A stretch of 64,000 nt of DNA from a bacterium. GTDB taxonomy: Bacteria; Arandabacterota; Arandabacteria; Arandabacterales; Arandabacteraceae. The position numbers and the translations under genes were made by a program. Below are positions 8,582 to 16,063 of this stretch, in pieces. Numbering within the stretch: the first letter of the stretch is position 1; every line of letters starts with the position of its first letter. Under the pieces are notes generated by a model that saw nothing but the letters and a program-made list of their open reading frames with translations, ran no database searches and was not told where the DNA came from. The stretch covers positions 62,001 to 126,000 of the forward strand of contig JAOZOU010000002.1 in assembly GCA_029933125.1 (NCBI GenBank), read 5' to 3'.

Positions 8582-10398
8582 CAGTCTTCCCCCGATCTAA
8601 CAAGAAGCCCACCACGCTTGTAGATTTCAAGCTGCACCTTGGAGAAGGGCTTGATTTTGGTTCTCTCACCTGTTGCTTCCTTGACGACGTCGCCTGAGAG
8701 GAAGTCAACTGAAATCACATCACCTTCTTTAAGGTTGAGACTATCGAGATTTCCCTCGAGGATTGGCAAGCCGGCATTTATCGCATTGCGTTCATATATT
8801 GCTCCAAAGGATTTCGCAATAATTGCTTGAACCCCGAGAGCTCTAAAGCAGTCAACGGCATGCTGGCGTGATGAACCACATCCAAAGTTACTTCCGGCTA
8901 CCACTATGTCACCCGGCTTTACCTTGTTTGCGAAATCCTGCCAGCCCTCAAGATTGCCAAAGCAATACTTTCCCATCTCTCTGATGTCTGTAACTGCCAG
9001 ATGCTTGTTATGATAGATCATATCAGTATCTATATTATCTCTGGCAACGACCCATACCCTTCCTTTTATCCTTGTAGGTGCTTGCCTCTCTTCGGGTGCG
9101 CTCCTGGTTTTTCTCTCAAGTACTGGTTCCTCGATGTGTTTTATTTCGATGGGTTCATCCATCTTCTCGGGAGAGGTGATGTAGCCCCGAATTGCTGATG
9201 CAGCTACCACTCTTGGTGAGGCAAGAAAGACCTTCCCCTGGCCTTGCTTACCCGGGAAGTTACGATTGCCTGTGCTCACGGTTACCTCACCAGGCCCATT
9301 CTGGCCAATCTGCCCAGCAGCGCAACCGGCGCATCCTGCATTCCCGACAAGAGCACCCGCATCTTTGAAGATCTTTATTATCCCTGTCTCAAGACACCTT
9401 TCCCAGATACGGTTCGTGGAAGGCACAATCTTAAGGACGACATCTTGAGCAACACTGGTGCCTCTGAGGATTCGAGCAACCTCAGCCATATCCTCGTATC
9501 TTCCATTTGTACACGATCCTACAAAGGCTGAGTGGATTTTTGTTCCGGCAACCTGAGAGATTGGCACAACATTTGCCGGACTACCGGGAAGCGATATCTG
9601 AGGCTCAAGATGTGTCACATCAAGGTCAATATCACCCGCATACGTAGCATCCTGGTCAGCAACAATGCCTTTGTATCTCTTGCCAGTAATCGATGAGAGC
9701 TCTTCACACACCTCCTCGTTGGGAGGGAAGAGGATAATGATTCCACCCATCTCTGTTGCCATGGATGCCAGAGTTATGCGTTCCGAAAGACTCATCTCAT
9801 CTGCAACTTCGCCATAGACCTCGGCTGCATAGCCAAGCAAACCACTTGCTCCAAGTTTTCCTACTAGCGCAAGCGTGATGTCCTTTGCGGTCAGATAAGG
9901 TGGTCGCTTGCCTCTGAGAAAAATGCGCTTAGTTGGGGGTACTCTGAACCAGACCCTTCCAGTTGAGAAGGCATAAGCGACGTCCTGATCACCCATACCT
10001 TGACCGAAGGCTCCAATTGCTCCCACGATATTGGCGTGGGAATCTGTTGAGACCATTGTTGAGCCAGGACCAATCAGACCTTCGTCGATTGCGATGTGAG
10101 TACCAATACCCTCGGTTATATCATAGACCTTGATACCTCTGCTCGCAGCGAAGAGGCGTATCATCTGCTGATTGGCTGCGTAACGCTGATCTGAGCCAGT
10201 CGGGTTACAATCGAATGTAAAATAGGTTGCTTTTGGGTTTTCTATTTCGAGGCCATAGGTGAGGATGTGTTTGACTACATTTGCACCACCGAAGTCTCTT
10301 GCAATCCTGGCATCTATCCTCAGATCAACAACATCACCTGCCTTGCACGGTCCTGCAGCATGTTGCGAGATTATCTTCTCAACAAGGGTTTGCCCCAT
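8581..10398 (-). CDS. Aconitate hydratase, single-chain (fused large and swivel domains)
   Basis: Interconverts citrate and isocitrate. The 605-residue chain contains a LeuC-like large domain (residues about 1-420) with cluster cysteines in V-G-S-C-T-N-G-R and N-A-G-C-A-G-C. A swivel domain (about 440-600) has R-D-N-I-D-T-D and G-S-N-F-G-C-G-S-S-R. This short aconitase form resembles the type reported from Aquifex and other anaerobes rather than AcnA or AcnB of about 890 residues. The ATG at 10398 is preferred because an AGATGGAGG ribosome site lies 8 bases upstream. The in-frame ATG at 10413 overlaps that site. Its neighbours isocitrate dehydrogenase and citrate lyase place it in the citrate segment of the TCA cycle. 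Confidence 0.9.
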   Translation of the reverse strand: MGQTLVEKIISQHAAGPCKAGDVVDLRIDARIARDFGGANVVKHILTYGLEIENPKATYFTFDCNPTGSDQRYAANQQMIRLFAASRGIKVYDITEGIGTHIAIDEGLIGPGSTMVSTDSHANIVGAIGAFGQGMGDQDVAYAFSTGRVWFRVPPTKRIFLRGKRPPYLTAKDITLALVGKLGASGLLGYAAEVYGEVADEMSLSERITLASMATEMGGIIILFPPNEEVCEELSSITGKRYKGIVADQDATYAGDIDLDVTHLEPQISLPGSPANVVPISQVAGTKIHSAFVGSCTNGRYEDMAEVARILRGTSVAQDVVLKIVPSTNRIWERCLETGIIKIFKDAGALVGNAGCAGCAAGQIGQNGPGEVTVSTGNRNFPGKQGQGKVFLASPRVVAASAIRGYITSPEKMDEPIEIKHIEEPVLERKTRSAPEERQAPTRIKGRVWVVARDNIDTDMIYHNKHLAVTDIREMGKYCFGNLEGWQDFANKVKPGDIVVAGSNFGCGSSRQHAVDCFRALGVQAIIAKSFGAIYERNAINAGLPILEGNLDSLNLKEGDVISVDFLSGDVVKEATGERTKIKPFSKVQLEIYKRGGLLVRSGED

Positions 10399-10425
10399 AG
10401 TGGAAGCCTCCATCTTGATGCGATC

Positions 10426-11616
10426 TCATACAACCTTGAGTTTTTCAATCACAGCATCGGTTATCTGGTCAGTGCTTGCAGCGCCCTGCTTTAGCACATC
10501 TGGTCCACCCTTGAGCTTGAGCATATCATACGATCTGACTTTGCCTTCCTTTATGACTTCAGCAATTGCAGATCTTATCTTGTTAGCCTTGTCATTCTCC
10601 CCCAGATAGTCGAGCATGAGAGCAGTGCTTAGGAACATTGCCATTGGGTTGACGATCGAGGGCTTGAGATCTGCATACTTGGGTGCCGATCCATGGGTGG
10701 GCTCAAAGATAGCACAATCCTTCCCTATGTTTGCGCTGCAGGCAAAACCGAGTCCCCCTACAAGCCCAGCGAAACCATCGGAGACAATATCGCCAAACAT
10801 ATTACCGCTTACGATTATGCCATAATCCTCAGGATTCTTTGTGAGCCACATCATCTGTGCATCTATGTTTGTCTCCCAAAGCTCTATATCTGGATAGTTT
10901 TCGTGTACCTTACGCGCTTCTTCCCTTAGCATGCCTGATGTCTCACGGATCACATTTGGCTTCTCGCATATCGTAACCGATCTATAATCATAGCGCTTTG
11001 CATACTTGAAAGCCTCTTCGACGATCCTGCGGCATGCTCTGCGCGTGAATATGCGGCATGAGATTGCGAAATCCTCACTTGGCACATCTTTGAATGCTTT
11101 CATCTTGGGATGGGTCTCGAGAGCCTTGCGCACTTCGGGGGGTGGATTTGTCCATTCAACCCCTGAATAAAGACCCTCGGTATTCTGACGGAAAATCACG
11201 ACATCTATCTCTGGTTCTTCATAGCCATCTTTAGTCTTGCGTATGAAGTTGAGAGGATTGCCCTTGAAGGTCCGGCATGGACGGATACAGATATCAAGAT
11301 TGAAATGCTGCCTCAAACCAACAATGGGACTGTAATAAACGTAGCCCTTACCCTGGAGCTCAGGTGCCAGCTCGAGTGCAGCCTGGTCCTTGGGTTTTGA
11401 GGTTATCGCTCCAAACAGTCCAAGACGGTGCTTCTCGAGAAGATCTAAGGTCCGCTGGGGGAGCGGATTGCCTTCCTTTACCCAGAATTCCCAGCCTATG
11501 TCCGCATGAACATAATCTGCCTCAAAGCCAAGAGCATCGAGCAATCGCAAAGCCTCATTGAGAACTATCTTTCCAATCCCATCGCCTGGCATGGTGACAA
11601 CTGTGCGCTTGGGCAT
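10426..11616 (-). CDS. icd: Isocitrate dehydrogenase (beta-decarboxylating dehydrogenase family)
   Basis: Oxidises isocitrate to 2-oxoglutarate, or carboxylates in reverse. The 396-residue chain has P-G-D-G-I-G, the substrate segment R-Q-N-T-E-G-L-Y-S-G-V-E-W, the metal-binding D-x-x-x-D motif in F-G-D-I-V-S-D, and H-G-S-A-P-K-Y-A in the cofactor loop. K-Y at that loop resembles NADP-type enzymes, but the surrounding sequence resembles NAD-type ones, so cofactor use is left open. It is the first gene of the minus-strand operon. A GAGGAGG ribosome site is present, with a good promoter about 90 bases upstream. Relatives acting on homoisocitrate or isopropylmalate cannot be fully excluded, but the adjacent aconitase and citrate lyase argue for isocitrate. 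Confidence 0.88.
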   Translation of the reverse strand: MPKRTVVTMPGDGIGKIVLNEALRLLDALGFEADYVHADIGWEFWVKEGNPLPQRTLDLLEKHRLGLFGAITSKPKDQAALELAPELQGKGYVYYSPIVGLRQHFNLDICIRPCRTFKGNPLNFIRKTKDGYEEPEIDVVIFRQNTEGLYSGVEWTNPPPEVRKALETHPKMKAFKDVPSEDFAISCRIFTRRACRRIVEEAFKYAKRYDYRSVTICEKPNVIRETSGMLREEARKVHENYPDIELWETNIDAQMMWLTKNPEDYGIIVSGNMFGDIVSDGFAGLVGGLGFACSANIGKDCAIFEPTHGSAPKYADLKPSIVNPMAMFLSTALMLDYLGENDKANKIRSAIAEVIKEGKVRSYDMLKLKGGPDVLKQGAASTDQITDAVIEKLKVV

Positions 11617-11705
11617 AAACTAACCTCCTCGTTTTTTAACCCCTTGATTACCAGACTTCCGGCAGGCATCCTCCCCGCCAGCGAACAGTCCCTTGAATCA
11701 CATCC

Positions 11706-11733
11706 ATTTTATTATAGTATTGTATAATGTCAA
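11706..11733 (-). promoter_or_regulatory. Sigma-70-like promoter of the icd-citF operon
   Basis: On the minus strand a perfect -35 TTGACA (11728-11733) is followed after 16 bases by TAAAAT (11706-11711). It lies about 90 bases before the icd start, in an AT-rich divergent region. A TATAAT (11723-11728) on the plus strand partly overlaps the -35 box and may serve the divergent acetyltransferase gene, though no matching plus-strand -35 was found. Confidence 0.6.
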
Positions 11734-11765
11734 CCTATGTGATTGACCTGAGCGGTGATTAAGCG

Positions 11766-12569
11766 ATGATTGAGCGCATTGATGGCACCCATGCCTCAAA
11801 CCTGTTTCTTAAAAAGGCAAATCTCGGGAACTATCGTAGCACGGATTTCCTGAGAGGGCTTGCCCGGGAATTCTCAAAACTTCCTTATGAGAACCTCAGC
11901 AAGATAGTAAAGGTAGCGAGGGTCGGGAGCCCTCATGAGGCTCTCAGGCTTCCACATGAGGTTCTTAGCGAACACTTTGAATATGGCTTTGGCGGCACAT
12001 GCTTTTCACTGACCTTTCTTCTTGAGCGCATACTTAGGGCGTGTGGATTTAAGTGCTACAAGGTAATGGCAGACATGCGTTCAGGCAAGAATGTCCACTG
12101 CCTGGTCATTGTTGAGGAAAGAGATGCAAGATTCATGATTGATCCTGGTTATGCCATCTATGAATTGATCGAGCTTCCGAGGTTCGGTTCAACCATGGTT
12201 TCCTGTCCTCATGCTATAGTTGAGGTTATCTCACGAGGTGAAGAGATCTATGACGTCTGGACAATAGATCCTTCGGGTCGTAAGTGGCGCTACAGGTTTC
12301 GGGATGTACCAACAAGCGACAGGCAGTTCGAGGGATACTGGATCGCCTCATTTTCAAAGCCAACTCTTAACAATGTCTGTCTGACTAAGCTTACACCTCA
12401 GGGGCATATCTACATTCGCAAGGATTTCTTTAAATTCACTTCACTTCATAGCTTGACCAAGAAACGTCTGAGAGATGGTTTGGAGGAAGTCATCTCAAGT
12501 GAGTTTGGGATAGATAGCCGCTGGGTGGATTTAGCCTTAGGAATACTTGCCAAAAGGCGGATTGGATGA
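11766..12569 (+). CDS. Arylamine N-acetyltransferase (NAT)-like protein
   Basis: A 267-residue protein of the NAT family, cysteine acyltransferases related to transglutaminases. The triad can be read directly. Cys79 lies in G-G-T-C-F, His111 in N-V-H-C-L and Asp126 in I-D-P-G-Y, in the order and spacing of NAT enzymes. The segment L-P-Y-E-N-L before the cysteine is also typical. Acetyl-CoA is the usual donor; here the donor and amine acceptor are unknown, and some homologues act in natural-product chain release. It is divergent from icd and overlaps the next gene by four bases (ATGA), so it is translated with the DUF4416 protein. Confidence 0.82.
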   Translation: MIERIDGTHASNLFLKKANLGNYRSTDFLRGLAREFSKLPYENLSKIVKVARVGSPHEALRLPHEVLSEHFEYGFGGTCFSLTFLLERILRACGFKCYKVMADMRSGKNVHCLVIVEERDARFMIDPGYAIYELIELPRFGSTMVSCPHAIVEVISRGEEIYDVWTIDPSGRKWRYRFRDVPTSDRQFEGYWIASFSKPTLNNVCLTKLTPQGHIYIRKDFFKFTSLHSLTKKRLRDGLEEVISSEFGIDSRWVDLALGILAKRRIG

Positions 12570-13099
12570 TGTCCAAGGAGAGCAGTGTCGAGAAGGTAGA
12601 GCTTCTGATTGGCGTCATTTTCAGGGATAGCATGCTCCTTGGTAGCCTCGAAGATAGCCTTGAGGTCAGTTTCGGACCGGTAGAGTTGCGATCGGATATC
12701 TATGACTTTGATGTGACTGACTATTATGAGCCAGAAATGGGGAAGGGTCTCAAGCGCATCTTTTATTCCTTCAGAAACCTCATAGTTCCCGATGAGATTG
12801 TTGGGATCAAGCTAAGAACGAATCGGCTTGAGGATGAATTTGCTCTGGATGGAAAGCGCAGAGTCAACATAGATCCAGGTTATATTGATTTTTATAAGTT
12901 GGTGCTGGTATCAAACAAGTTCCTTGGGCAGAAAATATACCTCGGGAAAGGTGTGTACGCCGATCCAACGCTTTATTATGATAAGGGATGGAAACCCTAT
13001 GTCTGGGGTTTCCCTGACTTCAAGAGTGGGCGGTATTATGATTTTCTCGAAAGGGTTAGAGAAGTCTATAAGCAAAAGATTCGTAGGCAGAGATGGTAA
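12566..13099 (+). CDS. DUF4416 family protein
   Basis: A 177-residue protein matching the DUF4416 pattern: an N-terminal V-E-L-L-I-G-V-I-F-R-D strand, F-G-P-V-E-L, F-D-V-T-D-Y-Y-E-P-E-M-G-K-G-L-K-R, R-V-N-I-D-P-G-Y, and the K-I-Y-L-G-K-G-V-Y-A-D segment. The family is soluble and has no established biochemical role. Its conserved acidic and tyrosine residues suggest a binding pocket but nothing specific. The start overlaps the acetyltransferase stop. The kinase gene follows after 43 bases, so the three are probably co-transcribed. Confidence 0.85.
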   Translation: MMSKESSVEKVELLIGVIFRDSMLLGSLEDSLEVSFGPVELRSDIYDFDVTDYYEPEMGKGLKRIFYSFRNLIVPDEIVGIKLRTNRLEDEFALDGKRRVNIDPGYIDFYKLVLVSNKFLGQKIYLGKGVYADPTLYYDKGWKPYVWGFPDFKSGRYYDFLERVREVYKQKIRRQRW

Positions 13100-13142
13100 A
13101 TTCTGCTAAATTCCAGATGACATCCGTGACGAGGGTTGTGTC

Positions 13143-14810
13143 ATGAAGCAAACACAGACAGAGATAAAGCTTGAGATCAGTGGGGTGGGGGAAAGGAAAT
13201 TTCCCTTTGGCATAACCCCTCTTGCAATCCTTAAAGAGCTCAGGTTGAAGTTTGATCACCAACCCATTGCTGCCCGTTTCAACAATAAGGTAAGGGAGCT
13301 TAAGTCGCCGCTTGAGTGTGATGGTCACTTAGAATTCGTGACGCTTGATACTCCCGATGGTATGAGTGTCTATAGGCGTAGCCTCGCCTTCGTCATGATA
13401 CGTGCTGCGCGGGAGGTTTTCGGAAATCCTAAGGTCTATGTGCGGCATTCCCTCAGCAAAGGCTACTACTGCGAGATTGATCTTGGCAGGCAGCTCGAGC
13501 TCGATGATCTGAGCAAACTTGATGCACGTATGCGTGAGATAATTGATGCTGATGAGCCATTTGTGAGACAGGAGGTTACAGTTGATGAGGCTCTTCGCTT
13601 ATTCGAGGAGGATGGTCAACTTGATAAGGTGAGAGTTCTTAAGTATCGCACCGAAGAAACTGTCAATATCTATCGTCTCGGCAAGTTTGTTGACTATTTC
13701 TATGGTTGTCTTGCACCGAGCACGGGCTACCTAAAGCTATTCGAGCTGAGATATTATCCGCCTGGATTTATCTTGCGGTTCCCACTTCACGAGGATCCAA
13801 CCAGCATACCCGAATTCGAAGAGCAGAAGAAAATGGCTGAGGTATTCAGGGAATATGTGCGGTGGGGTCAAATCCTTGGGGTTGGCAAGGTGGGTGATCT
13901 CAACCAGCTCATCGAGTCCGATGAAGGTGAGAATGTTATCAGGGTGGCTGAAGCTCTTCATGAGAAGCGATTGGCTCAACTTGCTGACATGATAGCCTCA
14001 AAGCTCACCAGGCCACGGCTTGTTCTGATTTCAGGTCCATCGGGTTCAGGGAAGACAACTTTCTCAAAGCGTCTTGCGATTCAGATGCGAGTCAACGGAC
14101 TTCGCAATGTAACCCTTTCGCTCGACAATTACTTTCTCGACAGGGAAGTAACTCCTCGTGATGAGACAGGAGAGTATGACTTTGAAGCTCCTGAGGCGAT
14201 AGACATTGATCTCCTCAACAGACAGCTTCTTGATCTGTTCGCCGGCAAGGAAGTTGAAGTCCCGACCTTCAGCTTTCGTGTTGGCAAGCGAACTGGATTC
14301 AGAAAGATGAAGCTTCACCCTGATGAGATTCTCATCCTCGAGGGAATACATGCTCTCAATCCCATTCTTACTCCATCCATCCCTTCGATAATGAAATTCA
14401 AGATCTATGTGAGTGCTCTTTCACAGCTCAATATCGATGACCACAACAGAGTACCGACAAGGGATGTGAGAAAACTGAGGAGGATCGTACGTGACCATCT
14501 CTTCAGGGGCTATTCAGCTCTTGATACCTTATCGAGGTGGCAGTCGGTGAGCCGGGGTGAGGATCTATATATCTTTCCTCATCAGGAAGAGGCTGATGTG
14601 ATGTTCAATTCTTCGCTTGTATATGAGTTGAGCGTTCTCAAAACTTATGCAGAGCCTTTGCTAAAGGAGATCACGAGTGCAGTTCCCGAATATGCCGAAG
14701 TAAGGAGGCTGCTGCGCTTTCTTTCATATTTCCTGCCTATGCCGGCTGATGAGATCCCGCCGAACTCAATCCTGCGTGAGTTCATAGGGGGAAGTATTTT
14801 CAAGTATTGA
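13143..14810 (+). CDS. TGS-domain uridine kinase-like nucleoside kinase
   Basis: A 555-residue fusion known from anaerobic bacteria. Residues about 5-65 form a TGS domain. Residues about 70-270 resemble the threonyl-tRNA synthetase editing-type (SAD) domain. Residues about 290-500 are a uridine kinase/phosphoribulokinase-like P-loop kinase with G-P-S-G-S-G-K-T-T at 298-306, a D-N-Y-F substrate loop and a Walker B-like I-L-E-G-I-H-A. The kinase half probably phosphorylates a nucleoside or related sugar. The role of the tRNA-synthetase-like half is unknown. It is cytoplasmic. The next gene starts 8 bases after the stop with a GGGAAGGA ribosome site. Confidence 0.85.
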   Translation: MKQTQTEIKLEISGVGERKFPFGITPLAILKELRLKFDHQPIAARFNNKVRELKSPLECDGHLEFVTLDTPDGMSVYRRSLAFVMIRAAREVFGNPKVYVRHSLSKGYYCEIDLGRQLELDDLSKLDARMREIIDADEPFVRQEVTVDEALRLFEEDGQLDKVRVLKYRTEETVNIYRLGKFVDYFYGCLAPSTGYLKLFELRYYPPGFILRFPLHEDPTSIPEFEEQKKMAEVFREYVRWGQILGVGKVGDLNQLIESDEGENVIRVAEALHEKRLAQLADMIASKLTRPRLVLISGPSGSGKTTFSKRLAIQMRVNGLRNVTLSLDNYFLDREVTPRDETGEYDFEAPEAIDIDLLNRQLLDLFAGKEVEVPTFSFRVGKRTGFRKMKLHPDEILILEGIHALNPILTPSIPSIMKFKIYVSALSQLNIDDHNRVPTRDVRKLRRIVRDHLFRGYSALDTLSRWQSVSRGEDLYIFPHQEEADVMFNSSLVYELSVLKTYAEPLLKEITSAVPEYAEVRRLLRFLSYFLPMPADEIPPNSILREFIGGSIFKY

Positions 14811-14818
14811 GGGAAGGA

Positions 14819-16063
14819 ATGGACGAATTAAGAAAATCATTTCTTGTTGCTGGGCTTTACTTGGGTGATATCAATCTTGCCCTGGCAAGCGTCGCACGTG
14901 AGCTTCCCACTTATGTTAAGGGTGTTGATCCCAATTCGCTTTTGGGTGAAGAAGGGGAAGTTGAGAGGCTCAGGCAAGTGGTCGAAAGCTGGCTTGCTGG
15001 AGGAGAGAAGACCGAGCTTGATAGTGCTATTCTTGAGCGAATTCTTGAGCGAGCGATAGCTGGCGGCAGATATCTTTCTGCAATTCGATGTCTTGAGATG
15101 CTCGGGAAAAGGGAAGCCTATGTGAGAGACTACATAAGCAAGGGTGAGGATGCAGTTGGGAAGAATGATTTTCGAGAAGCTGCTGAAGCCTTTGTCATTG
15201 CTTCAAGTCTTGATCTCAACGAGGGCTTGCCTCTTTTTCAATACACAGGAGCTGACTTGCATCGCCAATGCACACTTCACCCTGAGAATTGCATAACAAG
15301 GAGGCCTATTGACGAAGCCTTATCGCAGGCGCTAACCTATATGCTCGGCAGCCAGACCGTAGCGGAGAGAATTGCGGGTTTTAAACCTGAAATTCAGGCT
15401 CAATTGCTTCCCTGGATTGTTCTCGAACGCGATCCCCTCGCCCCTTGCTTCTACCGTTACTTTGAGCAGGCACATAGTCAGATTGAGGGCATTGGCGACA
15501 GGGCACTCAAAGAACTGGGTGAGAAGCTCAAAACAATTGTCTCGGCGATTAAGAAGTTCAAGTCAAGACTAAACGGGCAATCGGGTAGTGATCCTGTTGT
15601 TGGCAAGATAAAGCGTATTGCTGATGGCCTTGTGCGTGATTTTGAGACCGTAGAGGAGCTTTTGAGGAATTGGCAGTTTTTGCGCATCGAAAGGCGACTC
15701 GAGCGTGTAATAGAGTCCGGACACATCGTTTCAGAAAGTCTCGAACGACTCAGACAAGATACTTCTCTTGGCGATGTTGCAGGCGAGTTCCTTGAGGTTG
15801 CTCGGAAGGTTGAGGAGGATGGCCTGGTGGGCAGAGTTCAGGGAATACAAAACAGTCTGCTCGAGACGCAGGTTATTATGCTTGGCCGCAAGGTTGCCTC
15901 TCAGGAGCACTGGCAATTCCTCAGGGAGATTGCCTTCAAATACCCATCAGCCCCCCTTATGTGTTGCCTGAGGCGCCTTAACGACAGGTGGCTTGTGGTT
16001 CCCATCTGGGAAGGACCAATTGTTGGTCTGCTAAGGGAGCACCTTAAGGCAGTCAGTGTATGA
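14819..16063 (+). CDS. Hypothetical helical protein with a TPR-like segment
   Basis: I do not recognise this 414-residue protein. It is largely helical, without a signal peptide or membrane segment. Residues around 100-135 (a D-F-R-E-A-A-E-A-F-V-I-A-S-S-L-D-L pattern) read like one TPR repeat. The stretch around 225-330 is charged and could form a coiled coil. The start at 14819 is chosen over a TTG at 14807 because a GGGAAGGA site lies directly before it. It follows the kinase by 8 bases and probably belongs to the same transcript. Its 3' end overlaps the convergent aminotransferase fusion gene by 11 bases. Confidence 0.6.
   Translation: MDELRKSFLVAGLYLGDINLALASVARELPTYVKGVDPNSLLGEEGEVERLRQVVESWLAGGEKTELDSAILERILERAIAGGRYLSAIRCLEMLGKREAYVRDYISKGEDAVGKNDFREAAEAFVIASSLDLNEGLPLFQYTGADLHRQCTLHPENCITRRPIDEALSQALTYMLGSQTVAERIAGFKPEIQAQLLPWIVLERDPLAPCFYRYFEQAHSQIEGIGDRALKELGEKLKTIVSAIKKFKSRLNGQSGSDPVVGKIKRIADGLVRDFETVEELLRNWQFLRIERRLERVIESGHIVSESLERLRQDTSLGDVAGEFLEVARKVEEDGLVGRVQGIQNSLLETQVIMLGRKVASQEHWQFLREIAFKYPSAPLMCCLRRLNDRWLVVPIWEGPIVGLLREHLKAVSV

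Noticed and set aside
10398-10413. Upstream ATG (10413) as the start of aconitase
   Set aside because: It sits on the AGATGGAGG ribosome site that is ideally placed for the ATG at 10398.
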